Source: an uncultured Clostridia bacterium (GTDB lineage Bacteria; Bacillota; Clostridia; TANB77; CAG-508). From it: a DNA stretch of 64,000 bases. The notes beneath the pieces were generated by a model that worked only from the letters and a program-made list of their open reading frames with translations, was not told the origin of the DNA and did not search any database. How positions within the stretch are numbered: the stretch's first letter is position 1; each line of letters starts with the position of its first letter. Below, piece after piece: positions 45,883 through 55,696 of this stretch. Made by a program: the position numbers and the translations under genes. The stretch lies in the NCBI GenBank assembly GCA_944392605.1, contig CALXXE010000007.1, forward strand, positions 1 through 64,000, written 5' to 3'.

Positions 45883-47082
45883 ATGTACGAAATATTTGCA
45901 GATTTACATGTACACATAGGAAGAAGTGAAAATGGTAAGCCAATAAAAATAACAGCAGCAAGATCACTTAATTTTGCCAATATTGCAAAAGAATGTGCAG
46001 ATAAAAAGGGAATAAATGTTGTAGGAATTATAGATTGTGCATCACCATATGTAATAGAAGATATAGAGAAATTTTTAGAAACAGGTGAAGCTTACGAGTT
46101 AGAGGATGGAGGAATTATATACAAGGATAAAGTGTGTATAATTCTTGGAAGCGAAGTAGAAACTTCTGAAAAAGGAAGAAATGGAAAATCAGGAGCAGCA
46201 CATAACTTGTGCTATTTTCCACATCTAAGTGATATAAAGAATTTTTCAAACGAACTTAGCCATCATTTGAAAAATATTACATTAAGTACACAAAGAACAG
46301 ATTTATCAGGATATGATTTAATAGATATGGTAGAAAAATATAATGGGATATTAGTTCCTGCACATATATTTACACCATATAAGAGTTATTATGGAAATTG
46401 TACTGATAGATTAGGAGATGTATTTAAGGAAAAATTTGATAAAATATTTGCAGTAGAATTAGGACTAAGCTCAGATACATTCTTAGCAGATGAGATATCA
46501 GAGCTAGAAGCAAGAACTTTTCTAACAAATTCAGACGCACATTCTCTTCCAAAGATTGCAAGAGAATATAATAAAATGCAAGTGGAAGATATCTCTTTTA
46601 AGGAAATAGTAAAAGCTTTAAAAAATGAAGATGGAAGAAAAGTGATTTCAAACTATGGATTAGATCCAAAACTTGGAAAGTATCACAGAACCTATTGTGA
46701 TGATTGTAATAAATCAATAGAAACAAAAGAACCAGTAGATAAATGCCCATATTGTGGCGGAAAAAATGTTACTTTTGGAGTTTTTGATAGAATAGAATTA
46801 ATAAAAGATAAAAAAGAAACAAAAAGCCCGGAAAATAGACCACCTTATATTTATCAAATACCACTAGGATTCATTCCAGGGGTAGGTGGAAAAACAGTTC
46901 AAAAATTATTAGATGCATTTGAAACAGAAATGAATATTTTGCATAGATTATCAAAAGATGATATAGAAGCAGTTGTAGGAAGTAAGATTGCAAATAATAT
47001 AGAAAATGCGAGAAACGGAAACTGTGAAGTACACTCTGGTGGAGGAGGAAACTACGGAAAAGTTTCTGTGAAAAATAAATAA
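45883..47082 (+). CDS. Endonuclease Q-like PHP-domain protein
   Basis: 399 residues. The PHP metal site starts at FADLHVHIGRSENGKPIKIT, continues with GIIDCASP, GSEVETSEK, VPAHIFTPYKSYYG and TNSDAHSLPKIAREYN. Then come a zinc ribbon (CDDC and CPYC) and helix-hairpin-helix (LGFIPGVGGKTVQKLLDAFE). This order matches EndoQ, which nicks DNA 5' of deaminated bases (uracil, hypoxanthine, xanthine) in archaea and a few Bacilli and Clostridia. The tail is Gly-rich. Confidence 0.85.
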   Translation: MYEIFADLHVHIGRSENGKPIKITAARSLNFANIAKECADKKGINVVGIIDCASPYVIEDIEKFLETGEAYELEDGGIIYKDKVCIILGSEVETSEKGRNGKSGAAHNLCYFPHLSDIKNFSNELSHHLKNITLSTQRTDLSGYDLIDMVEKYNGILVPAHIFTPYKSYYGNCTDRLGDVFKEKFDKIFAVELGLSSDTFLADEISELEARTFLTNSDAHSLPKIAREYNKMQVEDISFKEIVKALKNEDGRKVISNYGLDPKLGKYHRTYCDDCNKSIETKEPVDKCPYCGGKNVTFGVFDRIELIKDKKETKSPENRPPYIYQIPLGFIPGVGGKTVQKLLDAFETEMNILHRLSKDDIEAVVGSKIANNIENARNGNCEVHSGGGGNYGKVSVKNK

Positions 47083-47143
47083 AAAAGTTCTAAAAATCTC
47101 TTTATCGAATACACATTATGTATAAACGATGAGGAGATTTTTT

Positions 47144-47779
47144 ATGAAGGAAAAAGGATTAAGGGTTAAAGAGACTATAAAACAACATATAATGAATAAC
47201 AAAAAAGAATACATAATAGTGACTTTACTATTTATAATTGGAATATTTTTAGGAGTTTTTTTTGTAAACAATTTGGACGAAATACAAAAAAATGAAGTAC
47301 AAGAGTATTTAAATAATTTTGTAGAAAAAATGAAGCAAACAGAGAATTTAGATAATATTAGTTTATTAAAAACAAGCATTGTACAAAATGTAGTTCTTGC
47401 AGTAATAATATGGTTTTTTGGAACTACTGTTATAGGAATCCCAGTTGTATTTGGAATACTGATTTTTCGTGGTTTTTGCTTTGGATATACTATATCAGTT
47501 TGCGTTACCATTATGGGGATGTCGAAAGGTCTAGCATTTGTACTCATAAATTTATTATTGCCAAGTTTATTATTAATACCAGCAACTTTAGCTTTAGCGG
47601 TAAGTGGATTTAAATTATATAAGTCAATTGTAAAAGACAGTGGAAAAGAAAATGTGAAAATGGAAATAATAAGACATACAGTATTTTCATTAATAATGCT
47701 TGCAACTATGATAGGAGCATCACTCGTAGATGTGTTTATTTCCACAAATATTTTAAAGCTTGTTATTAAATATTTCTAA
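47144..47779 (+). CDS. spoIIM: Stage II sporulation protein M
   Basis: 211 residues with five to six membrane spans, part of the SpoIID/M/P peptidoglycan-degrading machine that drives engulfment. IVTLLFIIGIFLGVFFVNNL, FGILIFRGFCFGYTISVCVT and LLLPSLLLIPATLALAVSGF are typical. ATG 47144 follows gaggag; the earlier ATG (47129) contains that SD. It is upstream of xerD, a neighbourhood seen in other Firmicutes. Confidence 0.93.
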   Translation: MKEKGLRVKETIKQHIMNNKKEYIIVTLLFIIGIFLGVFFVNNLDEIQKNEVQEYLNNFVEKMKQTENLDNISLLKTSIVQNVVLAVIIWFFGTTVIGIPVVFGILIFRGFCFGYTISVCVTIMGMSKGLAFVLINLLLPSLLLIPATLALAVSGFKLYKSIVKDSGKENVKMEIIRHTVFSLIMLATMIGASLVDVFISTNILKLVIKYF

Positions 47780-47806
47780 AAATATGTAAAAATATAAAAA
47801 AATGTA

Positions 47807-47835
47807 TTTACATTTTTTAAATTGTTTGATATAAC
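47807..47835 (+). promoter_or_regulatory. Promoter of xerD
   Basis: TTTACA (47807-47812), 17-base spacer, TATAAC (47830-47835), 51 bases before the ATG. Confidence 0.65.
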
Positions 47836-47885
47836 ATATATAGTTTATGTAAATAGATTATTAAAGATTAGGGGTAGATATAGAT

Positions 47886-48767
47886 ATGGAGAGACAATTA
47901 AAACTTTTTTTCGAATTTTTAGAGAATGAAAAGAAATTATCAAACAACACATTACAATCATATAAAAGGGACCTAAAGCAATTTAGGAAATTCTTAGAAT
48001 CATATAGCCTTCATTATAATAAAGTAAGTGAAGATGATATAAATTTCTATATAAAAGAACTACAAGACAATGGTAAAAAGGCATCTAGTATATCTAGAGC
48101 TATTGCATCAATTAGATCATTTTATCAATTTGCACTAAAAAGAAAAAAAGTAAAAAGAGATCCAACAGCAAATGTAAAATCACCTAAAATAGAAAAAAGA
48201 GTACCTAGTGTATTAACAGCAAAAGAGGTCGAATTATTATTAGATCAACCAAAAGATGTTGATTTAAAGGGAACTCGTGATAAAGCAATGCTAGAATTTG
48301 CTTATGCAACAGGTATGAGAGTTACAGAAATTATTTCATTAGACATTGATGATGTAAACCTAGATGAAGGATATGTAACTTGTAGAAATGGAAACAAACA
48401 AAGAACAATACCTCTTGGAACAATGGCATTAAATGCATTAAAAGAATATATAGAAGATGCTAGAGATATATTAATTAAAAATGAAAATCAAAAAGCATTA
48501 TTTGTTAATGTTAATGGAGGAAGATTAACAAGACAAGGATTCTGGAAGATTATTAAATATTATAAAGAACAAGCTCATATAACAAAAGATATAACACCAC
48601 ATGTTTTAAGACATTCTTTTGCAACACATCTTTTACAAAATGGAGCAGATTTAAAAGCGATTCAAACAATGCTTGGACATTCAGATATATCTTCTACACA
48701 AGTATATATGCAATTCCAAGATGGAGGATTGAAAGATATTTATAAAAAAGCTCATCCAAGAGCATAA
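47886..48767 (+). CDS. xerD: Tyrosine recombinase XerD
   Basis: 293 residues, resolves chromosome dimers at dif. It has an N-terminal SAM-like domain (KLSNNTLQSYKRDLKQFRKF) and a catalytic domain with R in ATGMRVTEIISL, HVLRHSFATHLL (HxxR), LGHSDISSTQVYMQF (H and the nucleophile Tyr). Full length, so a housekeeping Xer rather than a phage integrase. SD ggggtaga is modest. Confidence 0.93.
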   Translation: MERQLKLFFEFLENEKKLSNNTLQSYKRDLKQFRKFLESYSLHYNKVSEDDINFYIKELQDNGKKASSISRAIASIRSFYQFALKRKKVKRDPTANVKSPKIEKRVPSVLTAKEVELLLDQPKDVDLKGTRDKAMLEFAYATGMRVTEIISLDIDDVNLDEGYVTCRNGNKQRTIPLGTMALNALKEYIEDARDILIKNENQKALFVNVNGGRLTRQGFWKIIKYYKEQAHITKDITPHVLRHSFATHLLQNGADLKAIQTMLGHSDISSTQVYMQFQDGGLKDIYKKAHPRA

Positions 48768-48775
48768 TATATAAG

Positions 48776-48805
48776 ACTACTATGCTAATTCATAGTAGTT
48801 TTTAT
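48776..48805 (+). terminator. Terminator after xerD
   Basis: ACTACTATG (48776-48784) pairs with CATAGTAGT (48791-48799), then TTTT. Confidence 0.85.
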
Positions 48806-48834
48806 TTGTATTTTTTTAAAATATGTGCTATAAT
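48806..48834 (+). promoter_or_regulatory. Promoter of the G+C-rich gene at 48892
   Basis: TTGTAT (48806-48811), 17-base spacer, TATAAT (48829-48834). The leader contains a CAGCAT/ATGCTG hairpin next to the SD. Confidence 0.75.
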
Positions 48835-48891
48835 AAAAGCTATCATTGTCAGTTTGTCGTTTGCAGCATAATGCTGCAGGAAGGGGGACAA

Positions 48892-49299
48892 ATGTCCACG
48901 GCAATGCAAATTATTGAAAGGGCAAATCGGGAGAACAAAGGAATCGTGATTATCATTTCAGGAAGAGAGATGGAAAGAAGGATTCCTATCTGTGTGAGGT
49001 TTAAGAGCAACTATAAGAAAGGTATTGCTCAGGAGACCTCTCATCATGCAGAAGAGCTTACTCTTGAGTTGGATTTGAGGAATGGGGCTAACAAGCTAGC
49101 ATATGTTTGCGATGAGAATCGCACAAAGGTGAGGGTGTCTGAATTCTTGATTACTGATTCAGTAAGAGATGGGGCACCAGTATATGCATTTCTTTCAGCA
49201 CATGTGTTTACCAGTTTGGACGAGCTTGAGATTCCTCAGACGGGGGGAATACCATTTATTCCTACGATTCAAGAGAATCATTATGGTAATGAGTGGTAA
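48892..49299 (+). CDS. Unknown protein, base composition unlike neighbours
   Basis: 135 residues, soluble, mixed alpha/beta: MSTAMQIIERANRENKGIVI, RRIPICVRFKSNYKKGIAQE, ELTLELDLRNGANKLAYVCD, PVYAFLSAHVFTSLDELEIP. No family recognised. Like the gene at 31443 it uses G+C-rich codons (28 of 60 in 49081-49140), has its own promoter, an aaggggga SD, and its own terminator. Probably a recent acquisition. Confidence 0.8.
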   Translation: MSTAMQIIERANRENKGIVIIISGREMERRIPICVRFKSNYKKGIAQETSHHAEELTLELDLRNGANKLAYVCDENRTKVRVSEFLITDSVRDGAPVYAFLSAHVFTSLDELEIPQTGGIPFIPTIQENHYGNEW

Positions 49300-49327
49300 A
49301 CTCTAACCGAGGCTAAGCCTTTTCTTT

Positions 49328-49378
49328 AGGCGGATCAGTGCGTGTTTGAAAGAACATTTACTGGTCTGCCTATCTTTT
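49328..49378 (+). terminator. Terminator after the G+C-rich gene
   Basis: AGGCGGATCAGT (49328-49339) pairs with ACTGGTCTGCCT (49360-49371) with two mismatches, then TATCTTTTTTTT. Confidence 0.8.
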
Positions 49379-49393
49379 TTTATATCTTTTTAC

Positions 49394-49422
49394 TAGACAT
49401 AAATGTGAAAAAAAGATATAAT
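49394..49422 (+). promoter_or_regulatory. Promoter of the Alg14/Alg13-like operon
   Basis: TAGACA (49394-49399), 17-base spacer, TATAAT (49417-49422). Confidence 0.65.
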
Positions 49423-49450
49423 ATGATTATTAAAAGAAAAGGTGTGTAAA

Positions 49451-49927
49451 ATGAAGAAAAAAGTATTATTCATATCAAGTACAGGAGGACATTTAAGTGA
49501 AATGTTACAATTATCTCCTTTATTTGAAAAATATGATTATCATATAATAACAGAAAAAGATAAAGCAAATGAATCTTTAAAAGAAAAATATGGTGATAAA
49601 ATAGATTTCTTACCATATGGTACAAGAAGTAAATTATTTAGTTATATTTTTAAATATTTTTATTTATGCTTAAAAACAGTATATTATTATTTTAAACTAA
49701 GACCAAAGGTTATTATAACAACAGGAACACATACAGCAGGTCCAATGTGTATTTTAGGAAAAATATTCGGAAGTAAAGTAATATATATAGAAACATTTGC
49801 AAATAGAAACAAAAAAACAGCGACAGGAAGATTAATATATCCAATTGCAGACTTGTTTATAGTGCAATGGGAGGAGATGCTTAAAGTTTATCCAAAAGCT
49901 GTATATGGAGGTTCAATTTATCAATGA
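49451..49927 (+). CDS. Alg14/PssD-like glycosyltransferase subunit
   Basis: 158 residues. KVLFISSTGGHLSEMLQLSP is the Alg14/EpsE/PssD start, followed by a hydrophobic helix (YIFKYFYLCLKTVYYYF) and VIITTGTHTAGPMCILGKIF, ending PKAVYGGSIYQ. Such proteins anchor a catalytic partner at the membrane to add a sugar to a lipid-linked precursor of a surface polysaccharide. The partner is the next gene, overlapping by 4 bases. ATG 49451 chosen over TTG/GTG upstream because of SD aaaaggtg. Confidence 0.9.
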   Translation: MKKKVLFISSTGGHLSEMLQLSPLFEKYDYHIITEKDKANESLKEKYGDKIDFLPYGTRSKLFSYIFKYFYLCLKTVYYYFKLRPKVIITTGTHTAGPMCILGKIFGSKVIYIETFANRNKKTATGRLIYPIADLFIVQWEEMLKVYPKAVYGGSIYQ

Positions 49928-50406
49928 TATTAGTTATGTTAGGAACACAAAATAATAGTTTCCATAGGCTATTAGAGGAGATAGATAGATTAATAGATAA
50001 AAAAATAATAAATGAAAAAGTAGTAGTACAAGCTGGATATACAAAATATTCATCAGATAATATGGAAGTATTTGGATTGATACCACAAGAAGAGTTAGAA
50101 AAATATCAAGACAAAGCAGATTTAATAATAACTCATGGTGGAGTAGGCTCAATAATAGGTTCAATAAAAAAAGGAAAAAAAGTAATTGCAGTACCTAGGC
50201 TACATGAATATGGAGAACATGTAAATGACCATCAAAAGCAAATAATAGAAAATTTTGATAAAAAAGGATATATTATAGGTATTTATAATGTTTCTGATTT
50301 AGAAAAAGCAATAGAAAAGTCAAAAGAATTTGAACCTAAGAAATATGAAGCAAGTAATAAAAAAATGTTATCAATAATAGAAAATTTTATAGATAGCATA
50401 AAATAA
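49924..50406 (+). CDS. Alg13/PssE-like glycosyltransferase catalytic subunit
   Basis: 160 residues, GT28 C-terminal-like domain. MILVMLGTQNNSFHRLLEEI at the start, then LIITHGGVGSIIGSIKKGKK, VIAVPRLHEYGEHVNDHQ for UDP-sugar binding. It overlaps the Alg14-like gene (ATGA), and together they make a two-part transferase. Downstream is an LTA-synthase-like gene, suggesting a cell-surface polymer locus. Confidence 0.9.
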   Translation: MILVMLGTQNNSFHRLLEEIDRLIDKKIINEKVVVQAGYTKYSSDNMEVFGLIPQEELEKYQDKADLIITHGGVGSIIGSIKKGKKVIAVPRLHEYGEHVNDHQKQIIENFDKKGYIIGIYNVSDLEKAIEKSKEFEPKKYEASNKKMLSIIENFIDSIK

Positions 50407-50424
50407 AAGATAGGGAAGAATAAA

Positions 50425-52350
50425 TTGGAAAATAGAAAAGTAGTAAATCAAGAACTAAAAGTAAATAAAGAAAAAATTATAGAGATATTAAATAAAGTTT
50501 TTAATTCTATATGGTTTCCAATAATTATCGGAATCATATTATTATTGAAAACGATATTCTTTTATGGAAATACCATAACAATAAGAGAAGCTATAGATAA
50601 AAATCTTGTTATAGGAACAGTTATGTTTTTAGTGACTTTTATGTGTATAGTATGCGTATTACCCAATAGAGCTAGAACTGTGACTACAATTATAGTAGGT
50701 ACATTACTTAGTGTTTTGCTTTTTGCAGATAATTTGTATTATATATATTCAAGTTCAGTATTATCAATTGCTCAAATGACAAATCTCCAATATGGAGAAG
50801 AAATAATGGGAACTATTCCGATGCTTTTAGAATTTAGACAGATATTATATTTTATTGATATAATTCTAATTGTAGTATTGTTATTAACAAAAATATTAAA
50901 AATACAAAAGAAGAATAAAGCAGATTGGAAGGTAAATGTATTAAGAGTGCTATCAGGAGTGGTTGCTATTGTTCTGTTTTTCACAATAGATGCAGATTAT
51001 GTGGAAAAAGCAGGGGAAGATCCATATAATAAAGACACACAGGTAAAAAAAGGAACAATTTATGGATATCACATATCAGATATTGAAAGTCTAATTAATA
51101 TAAAAAAGAGAGCAAAATATGATAATAAAGAAGAAATGATTTCTGATTATGAAGAATTAAAAGATGAGTATGATGAAAAATATGGAGAAAGTAATTATAA
51201 TTTAGATGGAATTGCAAAAGGAAAGAATGTTATAATTTTACAATTAGAATCAATTCAAGAATTTGTAATAAACAAGACAATAAATGGTAAGGAGATAACT
51301 CCAAATTTAAATAAATTTATAGAAGAAAATATAGAATTTTCAAATATGTTTATGCAAAGTTATTCAACAACTGCGGATTCGGAATTCTCAGCAATAACAT
51401 CTTTGTATCCTATGGAAAATGGTATGTCATATAGTAGATATTATTCAAATAAATATGATGATATATTTACTATGTTTAAAAATGAAGGTTATGATACGTC
51501 ATATATGCATGGGAATTATGGATACTTTTGGAATAGAGGAAATGTATATAGGACTTTTGGAGTAAATCATTTGGAATTAAAAGATTCTTTTGATGATACA
51601 TCAGAAAATGTAATGGGATATCTATCTGATGAATTGTTATATAAACAAGCTGTTGAGAAAATGAAAACATATAATATGCCATTTTTCTCATTTATAGTAT
51701 CAGCATCATCACATACAGGATTTACATTAGATGGATTAGAAGATAGAAGTAAAGTTAGTATTGATGTTGGAAAATACAAAGATACTTTCTTTGGAAATTA
51801 TTTAGAATCTGTTAATTATGCAGACTATGCTTTTGGAACATTTATAGAAGAACTTAAAGAAGCTGATTTATATGATGATACAATTATTTTTATATATGGT
51901 GACCATAATGGAATTGATATGTACAATGAAGAAATGTTAGATTTCTTAGAGCAGATAAATCCTAATATTACTGATGTAGATATTAAATTAAATTATATTA
52001 GAGTAGTATGTAGCATGAAAATACCAGGTATGGAAAATTTAACTATCGAAAAACCGGTAAGTAAGTTAGATATAAAACCTACATTTGAGTATTTAATAAG
52101 TGGACAAGCAGGGGTAAGTCTTGGAACTAATATGTTTGCTAGAAAAGATTTTATTTCTTTAAATAATGAAAGAATTGTAACTAGTAGATATTATTATGAT
52201 GAAAAGTGGTTTAGGATAATTGATGGAATAGAAGTAGATTTAGAGGCAATTCCAGAAGATGAAAAAGAACTATTGTATGAATATTATAATGATATGGAAG
52301 AAGAATTAGCTATATCAACTTCAATAAGTATAAATAATTTATTAAAATAA
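50425..52350 (+). CDS. LTA synthase-family phosphoglycerol transferase
   Basis: 641 residues. Five membrane spans in the first 200 residues precede an extracellular sulfatase-like domain: [13 protein letters not shown] (metal Glu), [20 protein letters not shown] with the Thr nucleophile, [33 protein letters not shown] and [15 protein letters not shown]. Members polymerise glycerol-phosphate from phosphatidylglycerol. The start is TTG with SD agggaag. In an operon with the transferase pair. Confidence 0.93.
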   Translation: MENRKVVNQELKVNKEKIIEILNKVFNSIWFPIIIGIILLLKTIFFYGNTITIREAIDKNLVIGTVMFLVTFMCIVCVLPNRARTVTTIIVGTLLSVLLFADNLYYIYSSSVLSIAQMTNLQYGEEIMGTIPMLLEFRQILYFIDIILIVVLLLTKILKIQKKNKADWKVNVLRVLSGVVAIVLFFTIDADYVEKAGEDPYNKDTQVKKGTIYGYHISDIESLINIKKRAKYDNKEEMISDYEELKDEYDEKYGESNYNLDGIAKGKNVIILQLESIQEFVINKTINGKEITPNLNKFIEENIEFSNMFMQSYSTTADSEFSAITSLYPMENGMSYSRYYSNKYDDIFTMFKNEGYDTSYMHGNYGYFWNRGNVYRTFGVNHLELKDSFDDTSENVMGYLSDELLYKQAVEKMKTYNMPFFSFIVSASSHTGFTLDGLEDRSKVSIDVGKYKDTFFGNYLESVNYADYAFGTFIEELKEADLYDDTIIFIYGDHNGIDMYNEEMLDFLEQINPNITDVDIKLNYIRVVCSMKIPGMENLTIEKPVSKLDIKPTFEYLISGQAGVSLGTNMFARKDFISLNNERIVTSRYYYDEKWFRIIDGIEVDLEAIPEDEKELLYEYYNDMEEELAISTSISINNLLK

Positions 52351-52373
52351 AGCTAAATAGAAAGGAAATGGCT

Positions 52374-53381
52374 ATGGAGGAAGAAAGGATAATTAGTCCA
52401 ATGCTGGAAAATAGCACAGAGGAAAGACTTGAAAATTCATTGAGACCTAAAACTTTAGATGAATATATTGGTCAAGATAAAGTAAAAGAAAACATGAAGA
52501 TATATATAGAGTCAGCTAAAAAAAGAAATGAACCATTAGACCATTGTTTATTATATGGACCTCCTGGTTTAGGTAAGACAACTTTAGCAAATATTATTGC
52601 AAATGAAATGGGGTCAAACTTAAAAGTTACATCAGGTCCAGCAATTGAAAAACCAGGAGATTTAGCAGCGTTACTTACAAATTTATCTGAGTTTGATGTT
52701 TTATTTATAGATGAGATTCATAGGCTAAGTAAAAGTGTAGAAGAGATATTATATCCAGCATTAGAGGATTTTACATTAGATATAGTAATAGGAAAAGGAC
52801 CAGGAAGTAAGTCTATCAGACTAGATTTACCAAAATTTACTCTTATAGGAGCAACAACAAAAGCAGGTTCTTTAACTACTCCACTTCGTGATAGATTTGG
52901 AATTATACATAGATTAGAATTATATTCACCAGAGGATCTAGCTACAATAGTAAAAAGGTCAAGTAAAATATTAAATGTAAATATAGATGAGGAAGCAGCA
53001 GTAGAAATTGCAAGAAGGTCAAGAGGAACACCTAGAATTGCAAATAGACTATTGAAAAGAGTAAGGGATTATGCTATTGTATTAGGCGATGGACATATTA
53101 CTCTAAAGATTGCAAAACATGCATTAAATAAATTAGAAATAGACGAATTAGGTCTAGATGATATAGACAGAAAATTACTGGAAACAATGATTGTACAATA
53201 TGGTGGTAGAGCAGTTGGAATAGAAGCACTAGCTGCAACAGTAGGTGAAGAAATAGATACAATAGAAGATGTTTATGAACCTTATTTAATACAAATAGGA
53301 TTTATTGCAAGAACATTAAGAGGAAGAAAAGTATTGCCACCAGCATACAAGCATTTAGGATATGAATATTTAAGAATGTGA
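52374..53381 (+). CDS. ruvB: Holliday junction helicase RuvB
   Basis: 335 residues, AAA+ motor for branch migration. [20 protein letters not shown], Walker [19 protein letters not shown], Walker [13 protein letters not shown], sensor [18 protein letters not shown] and the C-terminal winged helix ([20 protein letters not shown]). ATG 52374 gives the better SD spacing than ATG 52368, which abuts aaagga. ruvA and ruvC are not in the window. Confidence 0.97.
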   Translation: MEEERIISPMLENSTEERLENSLRPKTLDEYIGQDKVKENMKIYIESAKKRNEPLDHCLLYGPPGLGKTTLANIIANEMGSNLKVTSGPAIEKPGDLAALLTNLSEFDVLFIDEIHRLSKSVEEILYPALEDFTLDIVIGKGPGSKSIRLDLPKFTLIGATTKAGSLTTPLRDRFGIIHRLELYSPEDLATIVKRSSKILNVNIDEEAAVEIARRSRGTPRIANRLLKRVRDYAIVLGDGHITLKIAKHALNKLEIDELGLDDIDRKLLETMIVQYGGRAVGIEALAATVGEEIDTIEDVYEPYLIQIGFIARTLRGRKVLPPAYKHLGYEYLRM

Positions 53382-53395
53382 AAGGAGAAAGTAAA

Positions 53396-53899
53396 ATGAG
53401 TAGTTTTTATGATAGAGTAAAAGAGATTTGTAGTAAGTATAAAAAGATTGCAATGTTCATAGATATGGATGGGACAATAGTAGAGTATAATCTTTATCCA
53501 GATGGGGTTATAACACCAGAAGCAAAAGGATTATTTGTAAATAACAAGCCTTTGAAAATAGTTCTTGATGAGTTAAGAGAAATAAATAAAATAGAAAATA
53601 TAGATTTATATATTTTATCAATGTCAAGAAGTTATATAATAGCAGATGAAAAGAGAGTGTGGCTAAAAAAATATGCAGACTTTATAGATGAAAATAACTA
53701 TATAATAATAAATAAGGAAGCTGGAGATTATACAACTGAAAATAGAAATCGCATAAAAGCAGACAAGATAATAGAAAAATTAAATCAAGGGTATGAGCAC
53801 GCAATCTTTTTAGATGATGACCACAAGGTATTGCAAGGAGCAATGAAATTATTAGGAGATAAATGTGATGAGTTCCATGTATCATCAGCGATAATTTAG
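53396..53899 (+). CDS. HAD-like phosphatase
   Basis: 167 residues. MFIDMDGTIVEYNLYPDG is HAD motif I (DxDGT), YILSMSRSYI gives motif II, and AIFLDDDHKVLQGAMKLLG gives the acidic motif IV. Substrate unknown. ATG 53396 follows aaaggag, 15 bases after ruvB; the GTG overlapping ruvB contains the SD. It precedes a membrane protein gene and may share an operon with it. Confidence 0.8.
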   Translation: MSSFYDRVKEICSKYKKIAMFIDMDGTIVEYNLYPDGVITPEAKGLFVNNKPLKIVLDELREINKIENIDLYILSMSRSYIIADEKRVWLKKYADFIDENNYIIINKEAGDYTTENRNRIKADKIIEKLNQGYEHAIFLDDDHKVLQGAMKLLGDKCDEFHVSSAII

Positions 53900-53915
53900 A
53901 ATTAGAGGGAAATCG

Positions 53916-55625
53916 ATGTTTTTAGAAAAGATAAAAAATAACTATAAAACATTAATGATTGTTGCAGGTATTAATGTTTTAGTGTTTGCTGTAGTAAATC
54001 TTATATTTGATATAAAATATGAACAGGTTGATGATTTTATTATATATAATCTATATTCTGGATTAGATGGAACATATAATGTTCATGGCATTTATATTCA
54101 TCCAGCTTTGTGTTTTATATTAGGTTTGTTTTTTAGAATTCTACCAATGGTAAATTGGCATACGATGTTTTTACTTGTAATGCAATTTATTTGCTTTACT
54201 ATAATAGGAACTTTAATAATAAGAAAAAGCAACAGTAAAATTTCTTATATATTATATGTGTTATTTGTAAGTGTATGTTATACTTCATTATTACAATTAA
54301 TACAATATACATCTGTTGCAGCACTTTTAATATTAACAGCTTTTTTTGTGATGATGGATTATATAGAAAGAGCAAAACATGGAAAGAAATATATAATCTG
54401 TTATGCTATTATTTTTACATTGGGAATAATGACAAGAATGCAATCTCTAATGATAATAGCACCATTTTTTGTATTATACTTTGCATATAATTTAATTTTA
54501 TTTATAAGAAAAAAAGTTGAAAAAGAAAAAATAATAAAAATAGTAAAGAATTATTTATTATTTGGAATTTTGACTGTTGTAGTATATGTGTCAAATTATA
54601 TATTTTATAATAATGAAATTTACAAAAATTATGATGAATTTAATGGACTAAGAACTATATTACATGATAATGTTTATGTTTCATATGAAGAAAACAAAGC
54701 GATTTTTGATGAGATAGGATGGTCTGAAAATGATCATTATCTGTTCTATACCTTTAACTTTGGAGACGAGAATGTTTATAGTAAAGAAAATTTGCAAAAA
54801 ATAGTAGATTATAAAAAGAGTCAAGGTGACCTTTACAATTATGAGTTTAAATTAGATAATATTGTAAATGATTTAATAGACCAAATGAGAAATACAAATC
54901 CATATATTTGTATAATGTTTTTGGGAAGTTTCTTAGTTGCAATTTACACAAATAATAAAAATAGAGGTTATATAATATCAATATTTTTAGTAACACTTGC
55001 AGTGAATTGTATATTTATTGTAATAAATAGAAGTATGCAAAGAGTTGTAATACCTGAATATATTTTGGGAATAGCGATGTTCTTGTATTTGATAAGATAT
55101 AGAGAAAAAGTAGATAATGAAAAGTCAAATATAATAAAAGCAATTTCAGTATTTATAATTGTTATAACAGTAATTTTTTCAGGAGGAGCATATCAGTTTA
55201 ATTATCATTTAGAAGATTATAGTAACTATAAGGATGTAATAGAATATACAAATTCACATAAGGAAAATGTGTATTTATACACTGTTCCAGCACTTCAATA
55301 TAGATACTTAACATATTCTGTATATGAAATGCCACCTGAAGGAGCTTTCTCAAATTTAAGAGTTATGGGTGGATGGGATATGTATACCCAAAATTATTAT
55401 GATTTTAAAGATAGATATGGTTTGGATGGTACATTCCTAGATTTATTAAAAGAAAATGTATATTTAATAGATGGAGATGTTACGTGGTCTGGTAATTATT
55501 ATGAAGATTATAAGAAACATATAATTTTATTTATTAAAGAACATTATGATGTAGATGTATCTTATGAATTAGTAGAAACTTTTGATAATATATATATCTA
55601 TAAATTATATGAAGTAGCAGACTAA
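53916..55625 (+). CDS. Polytopic membrane protein, possible glycosyltransferase (GT-C type)
   Basis: 569 residues. About ten to twelve hydrophobic segments spread over the first 410 residues, then a C-terminal extracytoplasmic domain (YNYHLEDYSNYKDVIEYTNS, AFSNLRVMGGWDMYTQNYYD). The layout resembles GT-C glycosyltransferases that use lipid-linked sugars, but no catalytic motif was identified with certainty. SD agaggga. The stop overlaps a terminator. Confidence 0.6.
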   Translation: MFLEKIKNNYKTLMIVAGINVLVFAVVNLIFDIKYEQVDDFIIYNLYSGLDGTYNVHGIYIHPALCFILGLFFRILPMVNWHTMFLLVMQFICFTIIGTLIIRKSNSKISYILYVLFVSVCYTSLLQLIQYTSVAALLILTAFFVMMDYIERAKHGKKYIICYAIIFTLGIMTRMQSLMIIAPFFVLYFAYNLILFIRKKVEKEKIIKIVKNYLLFGILTVVVYVSNYIFYNNEIYKNYDEFNGLRTILHDNVYVSYEENKAIFDEIGWSENDHYLFYTFNFGDENVYSKENLQKIVDYKKSQGDLYNYEFKLDNIVNDLIDQMRNTNPYICIMFLGSFLVAIYTNNKNRGYIISIFLVTLAVNCIFIVINRSMQRVVIPEYILGIAMFLYLIRYREKVDNEKSNIIKAISVFIIVITVIFSGGAYQFNYHLEDYSNYKDVIEYTNSHKENVYLYTVPALQYRYLTYSVYEMPPEGAFSNLRVMGGWDMYTQNYYDFKDRYGLDGTFLDLLKENVYLIDGDVTWSGNYYEDYKKHIILFIKEHYDVDVSYELVETFDNIYIYKLYEVAD

Positions 55626-55643
55626 AAAACTGCTACTTTTATT
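55614..55643 (+). terminator. Terminator overlapping the stop at 55625
   Basis: GTAGCAG (55614-55620) pairs with CTGCTAC (55630-55636), then TTTTATTT. Confidence 0.85.
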
Positions 55644-55696
55644 TGTAACGAAATTCAATTTTGTACGTCATATATGTAAGAAAGGGGATAAAGGTT

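Noticed and set aside
47116-47745. Minus-strand open frame of 209 codons opposite spoIIM
   Set aside because: Shadow of a well-supported membrane protein gene; no SD and no family resemblance.
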